This document shows positions 1-11,800 of a stretch of 64,000 nucleotides of DNA, piece after piece. How positions within the stretch are numbered: position 1 is the stretch's first letter; every line of letters starts with the position of its first letter. Origin of the DNA: Himantopus leucocephalus (lineage: Eukaryota; Chordata; Aves; Charadriiformes; Recurvirostridae). The stretch is taken from positions 19,249,309 through 19,313,308 of the forward strand of contig RSEF01000004.1 of assembly GCA_003993805.1 (NCBI GenBank), read 5' to 3'. A program made the translations under genes and the position numbers. The notes under the pieces are model-generated. The model searched no databases, was not told where the DNA came from, and was given only the letters and a program-made list of their open reading frames with translations.

Positions 1-2770
1 TAACATCTCTTCCTGTGCATCATGCCCTATTTAATGTGACAATTGCTGGGAAGATTGACATGAGCCACCAATTCCAATGGGGTGCAATTCAGTGAACATG
101 TCAGTGGAAAAATGTCATTTTGCAAAGCTATAATTTTGAAGGCTAACCTCCAATTTCAGAAAAACATCTTCCAATAACAAAGCCATTACTGCAGGTTATA
201 CTGTTTATGAGCCGAAATTTCTACATTAAATTAAAGAATTTTCCGTGACTGACAGCAATGTTCAAATTCATACTAACAGAACATACAACTTATCTCCTGT
301 ATCTCCATGCTCTAAATTTCTGAAACATCTTAATACTTTAATATAATCCCATGTGAATTTGCAAGGTTTTAAACATTGCAATATTTGTTTTCCAGATGAA
401 ACATGGGGCAAACAAACTGGAACGCTTTTCAACTGTGCCACTTCAGCACAGCACCAAGTCAGTATCATTGCTTTCAGGTTTAGTGTAGCTTAACTTGGGT
501 AGTACAGACAACACCTTTCTAGAGGTCGCTTGGCAAGTGCTACACGTATGTTGCTGGTTTTAAGTACAGAAATTCTGACCAGCGTGTGCTCTGCAAATTT
601 AACACAGCGCTTCATCTGACAAACTGCGCGGTGCTTGGCACTACGGCAAGGGGCACTCTGCAGAAATCAGATTCATACAAGTGAGTTCAGGAAGGACCGA
701 CAACTCAGTCCAGAGGCACTAATGGTGGGACGAGAGCAAGAAATAGCTAGTGCCAAATGGGCAAGCTGCAGTCCCACTGGGTATCTAGACCTAAAACTTT
801 ACTTCAAACATCCATTTGCCACTGTCTCCATTCACAGTCCTTTATACTGGCACCAGAAACATTCAGCCTCTGCCCAGAGAACCTGCTGAATATCAGGGCC
901 TGAGCTGAACCCATTTCTCAGCCCACCCCTTGGGGCAGCCCTCACACACAAACACTTTCCCTCCTGTGTCCCTCCTAAGGCAACCAGCTGATGAAGGGAC
1001 TCAGCTCATTCTGTTGATTCGCTCCTTCAGGTGACCACCTATTCTCTATGTTGTTGCAAGAGGTTGAGACAATCAATCGAACCTTTGCAGAGCAACAAAA
1101 AGCAGTACAAGCGTTAAGTAAACTTTGTTATTCTCAGTATAGAATTCAGCTTGAAGTAACCCAGTCTTTTAAAGCAACGTAGAAGTTCAAAAAGTAGTTA
1201 TTCCAAAGGCCTCTCTTGTTGCACTGTTAAAGACTGCATTGAATTGCATACCTAAAACAAGCAAGGAAGTGGGCTTTGACTTCCAAAACCTGAAGTTAGC
1301 CCGGATCACTGCTTTTGTACTTGCAAGTTCAGTAAAGAAACAACACGAGAGGAAGAAAGCTTCTGGAAAGGTTTTACTGGCTATGCCAACAGCAAGGGCT
1401 GGTCAGTTGTACGCACCCATGTTACAAAGCTCAGTATTGCAAAGCAAAGCGTAGGGCCTGGAAACACGGTAACATGACAATTTTCTTTGACAGGGTTATA
1501 GAGTTTTGAGGTAAAGGCCTTACTAGAATTTTCCAAACGTCTCCTCCAGATCTACAATTTGAAGGAAACTGTATTCTCTATGGAGCTTTACTGTACTGGG
1601 TTAATTGTATAGCTTAAGTTGACGAGACTGTAGGAGGATGTCAGAGAGAGACAAAATTGAAAGGAAAATGAGATAGATTCCTTTAAGTTTTTGAGAAAGC
1701 CTGGATGAAAGCTTTAGGAGAGATCAGAAAGGCAAGGCTTCCTCAAAGAGCCATGGACACAATTCGACACAGAGGCCACTGCCTGAAGAATGGAGAATCG
1801 GCAGGTGTATGGTAAAGGCAACAGGAAAAGTTATTCCTCAAAAGGAATGGAGTTCTGAGCGGTGGAAGGTGATGAGCTACATTTACAGATTATGGTTTAG
1901 GTTTCTAAGCTTTCTCATTGTTTCAGATCAGGCTCTGACAGCCTCAGACGACAACTGTGGCCCTTCCCGTAACATTTCCAAAACCAAAATGGAGAATGAA
2001 AGTAATTCTAACCATGTCTAAAACCAAAGTTTTTGAAGTTATTCCAGTGCTAAGAAACATATAAATATAGACAATTAGAAGAACACTGCTACGGAAACAA
2101 CCAGAGACAGAATTATCTATAGTTATTCATATAGGGGTCCTGACTGTAAAAGAAAATTAAACAATGTTGTATTTCAAGATTCATCCTAAAGTGATACAAC
2201 TTTGATTAAAAGGCTTCTATGGACACCAACAGTGAATTAGCTCACTTTCAACTGAAAACAATTAAGGACTTGACTGAAAATGGTATATTTTTCTATGTGG
2301 CCACTGATGCCTAAAACTCACCAAGATTTTCCAGAAGTTTTCTGCTATTACACACTTAAAATGTGAATAATCCACTGTGGTTTATGAAACAGACTACAGA
2401 ATTTTAAAAAATATAAAGAAAACACTAAGATCAAATGATAGAAGTTTTGACACTATGAAAGAATTTGCAGAAAAACTGGTACCTTTTATCTTGGGAGACG
2501 CTGCTCTGTTTTCAAATTAATAACAAATGAGGATGAATATTTTCTTCCATTTGATAGTCTAATGCATTATAAAGCAAAGTTAGAGAAGACGGGTCATCAC
2601 TTGCTCTTCAGTGGTGTTGGAAAGTTTTCCAATCTCCCCTCTTCAAGTATCAGAACAACTTCATAATTTACATAAGAAATGATTCTACCAATCTCAAACA
2701 CATAGGAACATGCCACAGGGAGCCCAGAAGATTTTTATACATCTGTACTGCATGAAGATTTCCATCTATT
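1..2770. other. Unique non-coding AT-rich sequence
   Basis: No repeat family, RNA gene or credible exon was recognised here. Open frames are at most about 84 codons and show no familiar protein motif. Probably intergenic or intronic. Confidence 0.6.
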
Positions 2771-3021
2771 GGAAGCTACTCTTGTACTTTAAGCATATTT
2801 ACCAAGTTGCAATTTTCNAGAAGCTACTCTTGTACTGTAAGCATATTTACCAAGTTGCAATTTTCAAAATTATAGGAATGGTGAGAAGCAGATGACAGAA
2901 AATGCTTAAACCCTGGATGNGGAAGCTACTCTTGTACTTTAAGCATATTTACCAAGTTGCAATTTTCAAAATTATAAGAATGGTGAGAAGCAGATGACAG
3001 AAAATGCTTAAACCCTGGATG
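2771..3021. repeat. Threefold repeated segment separated by single Ns (probable assembly artefact)
   Basis: Three near-identical copies lie head to tail: 2771-2817 (47 bp), 2819-2919 (101 bp) and 2921-3021 (101 bp). They are separated by single Ns at 2818 and 2920. Copies 2 and 3 differ at only a few positions (for example ACTG versus ACTT in the early part, and TAGGAA versus TAAGAA further on). Because each junction is an N, unmerged contig ends are much more likely than a real triplication. The true locus probably has one copy of about 101 bp. Confidence 0.88.
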
Positions 3022-5700
3022 GTTGAGGATTCCTTGCACATGTTTCCAGTGTGCTAATCAGTGTTGAAACATTTACAGTAGTTTCTTAAAACCAGAGAAA
3101 TCTGATCTTACACAGAAGATGTTTCTGTCATAAGACATTTATCAAAGGCTTACCTAGATTAAGGATTGGAAGAGCAATTGTTTGATCAGAAATGTATTTT
3201 TTATCTAAGAGTAAATTGTAGTAAAACAGAAAAAAAAAAAGTATTTCATTTGTATGTTGATTCTTAAATACCTGACTTGAGCAAACAGCTACTGTAACCT
3301 AACTCAGCTTCTTTCTGTGGAGAAAAAACTCACATTGTTGGGCTTTCAGGATATTATAAGGATTACTTGAAGAGTTGAAATGTGATAGAGACCAGATATG
3401 GACTGTTATATGAGAAGTATTCTGCTCTGAAAAAAACATTAGAATGTGTGAGCTTGCCTCACAAGTTTTGTACTAGAAAGTGGTCTGACGTTCTTGCTTC
3501 AAGCTCTAGCTCTCTTGATTCCAGAAGACTTAGCAAGTTCCTACCTCAGTTTCAGCAGTGGAAGAATATGTTTCTCAGACTTCTTCATATTGCAGAAACA
3601 TGGTAAATATTGAGTCTGCTAGAGACGAGCTTCAAATTAAAGTTAAATAATCTCTACACATATGACGGAAATAACTTAGATAGATTAAAATAGCCGAATC
3701 CTAAGACTGGTATTGCATATTTCAGGACAGTAATGTAAACCCGAGAGAGAAATAAGGAAAAATCTTAAGTGAAACAGTGTTCTAAAACTTTCCTTATGAC
3801 ATTGTTCTGCATTTCCCATTTTTTTGCCATTCGAGTAAGACATTTTATCCCACGTTCTTTCCCATAGTCCCATATTACTATGAAAACTTGATTCCTAGAG
3901 AGGTGCACCTGAGGATTTGGGCTTTGATATGAGCAACAAGATACACTAGGGACAGTGAAGAAGAGACCTTATGATTCAGGTGGAGTCACGAAGGGTTAAA
4001 CCCAAAAGTCGCTATAGATGCCGCCACAGGTGAGAGAACAGCAGCATTCAGAACCAGCAAGCAGAGATGCAGATGTCTGTGCAAAAGTAACAGATTGGCC
4101 TCTAAGTTCAGATGAACAAGATAGACTCACTCTGCCAGTGAGGCTGGACTGGCTCCCACGTAACCTGTGAATCAAATCCAGGAGAATGGAGAGCAGCAAA
4201 ACTGATGGACCCCCAGCTAGGCTCTGGAGCGTATTTGCTACCGAAAGTAGTAAAAATTTAACATTTATTGTATTATTGTATGCAACGGATAGTATTTTTC
4301 TGTTCAAGTGCTCGATAGTTGTGTTTTGAAAAGAAGATTGGTGAAGATGATCAGCACTGAACAATAGATCATGTTGACTCGAGCCAAAAAAACGCAGAGA
4401 TATATCTCTGGTTTAGACTGGCAATAGGATGCAATAAAGAAGGTGTTATCTAAAATTAGAGATATTCCAAATCTGCCAAGTTCTGCAAAGGTCCTGTTTG
4501 CTCCACCTACACTCCTCATGTGTTTGATCTATACCCTTGATGCGTGACCAGATACTGCCGCTAGTTAGAAATACCAGTAATTCTCATTTCAGTAAAGCAC
4601 AGAATGTATGCCTCCTTTTGCCATCCTGGGGTATACGTGAAATGCAGAGATTTAGTACAGTTATCAAAACTTAAAGAAAACCGTGACAAACTGTTCCTGT
4701 TTTGATAAAGTACATTAGGTCATTAGGTGCCTATAATCAGATGGAGAACAACAGGAATGAGAGGAGAGAACAAGCTGCTGAAATGCTAAGCTTAGCTGAC
4801 TCAGACAGGTTCCCTGGTAACAAAAGCAGTTACATTTATAAATATGCTGCAGCCCCCACAATATGGATTATTTCCCATTGTTTTTAAAAAATGGCTGCTT
4901 TAAAAATAAAGATTAAAAAAAAGAACAAAATTTGCCAAGATATACTAAGAATTATTTTCTGCCCCCTTTGCTCACACTGAATTATCCCAGGACTATTGAC
5001 TCTAAGAAATGAATTGCTCACTGTGAGTATAAAGGGAGCAAAATCTCCCTTAGAAATTAGATGCTACCGTTAAAATGAAGATATCCAGGTTCCACTCTCA
5101 CCTTTGGGTTCCTTTTAAATGAAGTATTTCTAATAGAAATATTCTGCTTATTTAGTTCAGTACATAAAACGGCAATAAAGTCCAAGGTTGTAAGTGTTTT
5201 TACATAATTTTAATTTATAATATAATAAAAATACACAATACGTAAAGTACTGCTAAAAATGAACTTCCTTCCTCTCTGCCTTAAGGTAAGTATTAAGAAC
5301 CCTATTCACATTTGGATAACTCTATTTATTTTAACTTTGTTATAAAATAGCTATCAACCTAAAGCATATCAAAATCTTACTTGTACAAAAAACAATCTAT
5401 TTTTGATACCACTATTCTTCTATATCTGAGTCATATCAGTCACGACAGCTGTCTGCATAAAGCTGTAACTCACTCTTAAGCCCTCAAATGTATATAAACT
5501 TTATTACTTGGCAGCTTAGATCCACACACTGGAACCCCAGCTAATAACAGATCTACATTTTAGAAAGTATCTTTTAGAACTAACAATTCAAGTACTAGTT
5601 ATCTACCAAAGTAATGACAGAAATTAAGGGAGCTCTTTTTAAAAACATTAACGGTAGGTCTAGTTTGCAGAATTGCAACAAGGATTACCAAGGCTGGTGT
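3022..5700. other. Unique non-coding sequence
   Basis: AT-rich DNA with a short A-run near 3229-3240. Two overlapping minus-strand open frames at 3996-4519 have no recognisable motif. No repeat family was recognised. Confidence 0.55.
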
Positions 5701-7630
5701 TAAAACAAAAAGAAATACCCAAACCCAGAAGAACCCTATAAGTCAAATTTCTCCTCCAGCTCCTGCCTCTTTCTAAAATTATGAGACCGGCAACAAAACA
5801 CAAGAATCACCAAGCCAGCTTCAAGCAACTTCATTCCCCACCTACACCACCCTTTCCTATGGAAAAGAGATGCATCTGTTCGGCGCTTCCCCTCTCCACC
5901 TCTGCCCCCGACTTCCCTCGCTGCATTTCTCCCCGCTCTCTTCAATTCACTGAGCAAAGCAACTCCGGTCCCTGCTGCAACAGCTCTCGCTGATTACCCA
6001 CTGCTGCAGATGTTCTGGCTTTTCCCAGTCCCCCCAATTCTATTAATTCTATACCTTCTTCCAGCTCAGGTCTGACACCTGCCCATTCCCCAGCTCACCA
6101 GTCTGCACCATAAACAACTATTTTGACTTCACCCTTTCATACACTTATCCTGATGCTCTGTGAACTTTGCAGTCTTTCCTTCTGTCCTCTCCTAGCACTG
6201 GAAGGAGCTGCTGGGCCCTTCCCGCTTCTCTTCTGGTCAGACTGGTATCAGCCTGCCTCTTCCACAAATGTTTTACCATAAAGGTCTCTGGAAAGGTGGG
6301 TGCTTTCTGCTTCCCTTAGTATCTCTGATCAGATGTCCTCCCTGCGCAGCACAATGATTGCGAGAGCCAGGACTGAACACAGAGTTGGAACCGAGCGAGC
6401 TGAGGAGGCACTCCAAGGTCTTTACTGCAGTTCCTGCTCATAACTACTGTGCAATCATACCTTCTTTAGTGATGGTCTTAAGTACACTATAAAATAAGTG
6501 GACTAAGCAACATGTATGACACTCCAAATTGGGATTAGGTTACCCAAAGAGGCTCGATGCCAGGAAGCTCCCGGAGCCGCACCCAGCTGAGTCTGCAACA
6601 CGCACCCGGTGAGCGTAGCTAGAGTCTGGCAAGGAAACCCACAACTTACTCAAGAGGACCCTATCGCAGTACATAGCTTAGTTCAAATTTAAATGTTACA
6701 ACTTGAATCTGGGCATGTAAAACTCCAAAATGGTCCTAAAATTTGTTATATAAAGTTAGATGGGAGGAATTTGTATGTACAAGCCCTAATCTTGTGCTCT
6801 GCAGCAGAAGACCACATTGCAGAGGGGAAGGCAATTACAAAAGCAGGTCCCCAGAGCATTTTAAAAGTTCCCCCCTTGTTTGCACACCTCCATTTTAAAG
6901 CTGAGGTGCGCGGCAGCTGACCAGGCAGAGGGGGCAGGAGGAGCTTGCCTGGGGGAGGACAGCCCAGTGTGATGGGGGCAGAGCGGAACACCCAGATATG
7001 GATGCAGCTGGAGGAAACCAGAGGCTTTCCCAGCTTCATGCTGAGAGACAAGAGCGTTTCTTGGGCACAAGGCAAAGTGACCATGCACCCACAGGAGAGA
7101 GGTGGTGAAAGCCCAATGCTGGGGGCGGGGGGTGGGGGGGGAACCCAGCCTGCTGCGTCAAGCCTCACATGTGCAAGGCCATTCATTGTGGGGAAGCAGC
7201 ACGTCTGCATGGTACAGAGAACTGGGAGTGAGACGCGCTGGCTTGAAGCCAGGGTTGTCTATTTGGAGGAACTCGAGGAGGAACGGGGTGGTTGAGAGAG
7301 CCTGCAGGAGCACTCTTGAACAGTCTCATCTCAAGGCAAGCAGCAAGCCCGCTCCTGAGGAGAAAGACAACAGGAAGAGAGAGGTGTTCATACAGCAGTT
7401 TCAGGAGCAATACGCATCAGGACTCATCGAGAAGAACAGCCCAAATTTTAAGGCAGAAAGGCATCAGCACAGTGAGGGGGATGCCAGCGGCTGGTCCACT
7501 CCATCAGGAGACTTGTGCATCCTCGCACTGAGGAAGCCAAGGGCCCTGGCTGCAAGGACAAAGCACGTGGCAATGGACGGAGACTCTGCAAATCAACAGT
7601 TCAGCTTACAGGGTCGTAAGGGAAATTGAA
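5700..7630. other. GC-richer patch with scattered CpGs, no identified gene
   Basis: By eye this is the most GC-rich stretch of the window and has more CpG dinucleotides than its surroundings, for example at 5880-5990, 6370-6410 and 6550-6620. Long open frames overlap on both strands at 6746-7629, as expected when stop codons are rare because of composition. None resembles a protein I know. A consensus-like splice donor (GTGAGC) follows CACCCG near 6609. The patch could be a weak promoter or non-coding RNA exon region, but nothing in the sequence proves transcription. Confidence 0.35.
7121..7141 (+). other. G-quadruplex-prone G tract
   Basis: Runs of 5, 6 and 8 G are separated by single C and T bases. 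The long last run can be split, giving four G-runs of three or more with short loops. This is a strong intramolecular quadruplex candidate on the plus strand. It lies inside the GC-rich patch. Confidence 0.6.
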
Positions 7631-8356
7631 ATGCATCAGTAGCATCTGCTGTCACTGCAAAGACAGGTTTTGTATTGTCTACACTCATTCAACTTTTCTT
7701 TTTCCCCTCCAAACACCGAACAGTCATTCCAGTGAGCTAACTGGTGGTGGTAAACATAGAAAAATTGTTACTTTGCACAGTAATTTGTCATAAACAGCTT
7801 GTGATTATTGCAGAAAGTACACGAAGACTGAGTGAGAACAGATTGAGTGAGAAAACACTGTAGATGGCTCAAAAGAAGTACCTGAGAAACTGACACAAAA
7901 TATGACAAGCTGGGACAAACCGTCACAATTTCTAAATTCCATCCGGCTCATCAGTGACCAGACGGGATCATGGGAATGGTCCGGGGACAATCAGAACCTT
8001 TCACTTGGTCTTGATTTTGCTTTATTAAATATGAGATCAATATTTTAATAAAGCACTACTGCTGTGGGACATCCTCTAACAAAAATAGTACTCTACTCCT
8101 TGGGGAACTAGAAAAATCTTGCAAAATATTCATTAAAACAGTCATATTTCTGAGAAATGTCCCATTCCCACCAAGTTACTAAAGCGCTGCTGGTGTGCAG
8201 CAGCAGCCAAGTTTTGCATTTGGATGTTTTTGCACTTTATAACTTGGTGCTTTCTTCAGGATTTCTCCATTTGTCTGTTTTGCGTATGAGACTGACAATT
8301 GTTTTTGTCCGTTTCACGTACTAATGATGAAAACTGAAAAAACCAGAAAAATTAAA
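7631..8356. other. Unique non-coding sequence upstream of CR1
   Basis: Nothing recognisable apart from AT-rich unique DNA. The stretch ends at the 5' truncation point of the CR1 insertion. Confidence 0.55.
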
Positions 8357-8808
8357 GAAGCAACGAAGCTGGTGAGGGGTCTAGAGCACAAGGCTCACGA
8401 GGAGCGACTGAGGGAACTGGGGTTGTTTAGCCTGCAGAAAAGGAGGCTGAGGGGAGACCTCATCGCTTCTCTACAGCTACCGGAAAGGAGGTTGTAGCGA
8501 GGTGGGAGTCAGTCTCTTCTCCCAAGTAACAAGCGATAGGGCAAGAGGAAACGGCCTCCAGTTGTGCCAGGGTAGGTTTAGGATGGAAATTAGGAAAAAT
8601 TTCTTCGCCAAAAGGGTTATCAAGCATCGGAACATGCTGCCCAGCGAAGTGGTTGAATCAGCATCCCTGGAGGTATTCAAAAGCTGGGTAGACGTGGTGC
8701 TGAGGGACACGGTTTAGTGGTGGACCTGGCAGTGTTAGGTTAACGGTTGGACTCGGTGATCTTAAAGGTCCCTTCCAACGTAGGCAATTCTATGATTCTG
8801 TGATTCTA
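8357..8808 (+). mobile_element. CR1 LINE, 5'-truncated 3' end
   Basis: This is a non-LTR retrotransposon of the chicken-repeat-1 family. The sequence follows the CR1 3' region closely: the GCAACGAAGCTGGTGAGG block, the AACTGGGGTTGTTTAGCCTG block, the GTTGGACTCGGTGATCTTAAAGG block (read in two parts) and the terminal ATTCTATGATTCTGTGATT repeat. About 450 bp remain of a full element of roughly 4.5 kb. This is the 5' truncation typical of target-primed reverse transcription. ATTAAAG at 8351-8357 and ATTAAAAG at 8811-8818 could be a short imperfect target-site duplication, although CR1 often leaves none. It is the best-preserved CR1 in the window and so probably the youngest. Confidence 0.95.
8358..8717 (+). 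pseudogene. Remnant of CR1 ORF2 C-terminus, frameshifted
   Basis: Inside the CR1 copy the plus strand still reads like the last ~120 residues of CR1 ORF2, the endonuclease/reverse-transcriptase polyprotein. The segment from 8358 to about 8466 reads through [11 protein letters not shown] and [13 protein letters not shown] in one frame. A one-base T insertion near 8466-8469 moves the rest to another frame, which stays open through [21 protein letters not shown] and [14 protein letters not shown]. It ends at a TAG at 8715-8717, the natural ORF2 stop position. The fragment lies beyond the reverse-transcriptase catalytic domain and lacks any enzyme core, so it is a dead relic. Family reading is from memory. 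Confidence 0.8.
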
Positions 8809-11800
8809 AGATTAAAAGACCTTCCTTGGAAAGGTTTTGCTACCTCCCCCTCCTCTCAGGAATATTCTAGCAAAACAGCTCACTCTGTCAGGAAACAAAA
8901 CACTGAACTCTCAGGTGCAGACTGTGAGCCCTCAGTATAGTGCTGCTGCAGCCTGTCTTCACTGCGGGTGACGGAGGCACACGTTAGCCCACAACACGAA
9001 CATTTTGCAGAGTTCTGAATGACTTTCATTTAGCACATCTAATGAAAGAATTGCAAATGAATGGCAGCTAGTCAAAATGCAAAATGTCCCTGCCCATCCA
9101 ACCCAACATTTCTAAGCTGGAAGTTTGCACCCCAAAGCCCGGTACCTGTGCGGCAGCCGCTCCCAGGCACAACCCAGAGAGTGGGCAGGGGAGGGTGAGT
9201 CCCACCCGTGTTTTCAGACACCTGTGCAAACTGGTATGTAGCTTCACCGATTCCTAACAACCCAGACTCATGGTGTGGCTACCGTGGGAGGGGATGTGAG
9301 CCAGACTCTTACTCATTCCTATTTGCAAGCATGGGTGCATGCGAGTCCCAAACTGCTTCACAGTGAGCTATTTAGAAGAATGAGAAGTAGGTTTAAGAAA
9401 ATGACATTTGAGAAAGTCGCAATCTGTTTGCCCATTTTTCCTCTTCCTCTGTCTATCAATTAGCAGCATATGTCTTATTCACCGCCCATTCTTTGCCTTC
9501 TTTTTCTTCTATGTGAGCTTTTCTTTTCCTTGCAGTCTTTAAAGAATTTAAGGGAGTCATTGATTTTTCTATATACTATATTAATCTTTAAATTGCTTCA
9601 ATATTCACATCACTGTCAAAAGCAGAAGCTCCTTTGCTTGAAGGCTGTGGTACTGACAGAAAAACTTTAAATTTAGCTCAGTATATATACATATATTTTC
9701 CTTACTTCCCACACACATAAAAGCTGCACATTCCAGTTGGAACTTCCTTTAAACTCTTTAATTACACAGGTTATTTAGTCTGGCTCTTTCCTTTCCGATT
9801 ACTTTTTAACTAAATTAAACGTCTGCCTCTTGCTGTCCTTTCTACATTAGCAGGCCCATTATTGATTTTTATTATCTTTCCAAAGAGAAGTTTTTGCAGC
9901 TGATTGCTATTTACACTGTAAGCAGTTCACTTACGCTGAGAATTCATGCTGCCACTGAGACTGCTAAAGATGGTTCTCTCACAGCTCGGCTATGCCCAGC
10001 ACTGAACCCGGTATTAGTGAGAACATTACACAGCTTTGCAATGGGAAACAAAGATGAATACACAGACGCTTCTGTAGCATAAAGAGCACAATGATATTGC
10101 TCGTTTCACTCTTGTACCAAAATAGCTCCTCATGGAAGTTTATCATTTACCAGCTAGCTCCCTAAAGAGGTTCCTATTTGCTCTCCGGTCTGCAGTGATG
10201 TTTGCAGAAGCAAACGTGTTGCTTCTTTTTCTTCACTAGCAATCAACATAGTGCAGGTAAAAGGGAAGGGAGAGAATGAGGGAAACAAAAGTAGTGAATG
10301 CTTTAGATAATGTTTGGCCTTTTGACAGCCACAGAGATGCTAATGAAGGGGCTGACAAAGGATGCTTCAAGTTCAGAAGTGTCAGGACAGTTGGTCACCA
10401 ATGCATTGGCTAGAATTACCTGCAAACAAGGAAAGGGTTAACTCTTAACAGCTACAGACCAGGTTTTCTTTTTCTTTGTTGGGTACATCTGAACAGTGAA
10501 GCTCTACACAGCAAGTTGCTTCAGTGATAGCTATTGTTTATGATACATTCCTACCTGAATGCTTCAGAAACCTGATTTCTCATTGATTATGCCACGTTGC
10601 ACTCCTAGCAGCAGCATCAGAGCAGAGGAATCGGAGACTGAAGCAAGAACAAAAAAAGTCTGAAGTAGCAACACTGATTTGTTTTACCTTTACATTGCAA
10701 GTGCATGGTTTTGGGTTTTTTTTTTGCATGTTCTGAAGTCCTGCAGCACTGCATAAATGGTCAAAACCAGAGGAAAATGAAAACATAAATTGATGATTCA
10801 GAGACAAAGCTGGAGAAAAGCACATTTCAAGCAATATATGGTTTACAGTGGATGGAGAAAATAACTACAATTAAAATAAATACAAAGCCTCCTGACAAGC
10901 CTACTAAAAACAGAGAATGCAAGACAGTATAGGAGATTATAAATCTAACGACTGAGAATATACAACATATTACAGTAATTAGGACCTCTGCCTTTGTCCC
11001 AGGTATCTATACAGTTGGATAAAACCAGATCTCACTAAAGGATCAAATTGTGTTGCAATTTAGGCCTTCAGAACCTATGGGATTTATATAATGGGATGCA
11101 AACTTCTCCCTCTAAATTGATCAGTATCCTCAAAGGATGCAGAAAAATCTATTTGCTTCTCTGTAAGACTGGCATCTCATTTTAATCGGGGTTGTGAGTA
11201 CCCTTGTGACAGCAACAGAAATAATTGGAGCTGAATATGAAAATACTTGATGTAGCAACAAACTAACCAGCCAGGTAACAATGGTAGAGCGAGTGCAATG
11301 GCATTTGCCAAAATCCTGCTACAACTTTCACAGTGGCATGATGCTTCCAGTTGAGCAGCGTTCTGCTAGAAACGGGCAATGTTTTGCAGCCCTACCAATG
11401 CCAAGTTCTGAACAAGCGCTGCCCACAAGATACGCAAATCACATTGATCACAATACAAACAGGAAATGTAATTCTGCTTTTTCTGGAACATATATGCAGT
11501 GTCAATAAAGTCACCTTCTAAAACATATGGCCTGTGACTTGCTGTTCTAAATCCCACGGAGCTAAAAAACCCAACTAATATTTCTTCTCCTTCATGCAGA
11601 ATTTCTAGAGTGAAAACAAATTTCAAAGCCATTTCTTTTACTTTTCCCCGAGTCACACAGATCATCCTCCCTTGTCTCCTAGTAAGACTTTTGCTTGACT
11701 GGCAACTGAACCTTCAGCTACATGGTGCATGGACTGCACAGTGCACTGCACCTGTAGCATGGCATAAACACCTTTGGCTGAGCCCATTCATTACAGGCAC

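Noticed and set aside
2710..2895. Open frame spanning the N at 2818 with internally repeated residues
   Set aside because: The repeat in the protein is caused by the false duplication around the N.
2771..3021. CRISPR-like or satellite array
   Set aside because: Three copies without spacers, joined by Ns. This is assembly duplication in a vertebrate sequence.
3996..4519. Two overlapping minus-strand open frames, 122 and 71 codons
   Set aside because: Different frames, no motif, no splice support.
7102..7629. 175-codon plus-strand open frame, the longest in the window
   Set aside because: It begins at a GTG, lies in GC-rich DNA where stops are rare, overlaps other open frames on both strands and shows no domain I recognise. 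Some stretches look protein-like, but there is no supporting splice or promoter structure.
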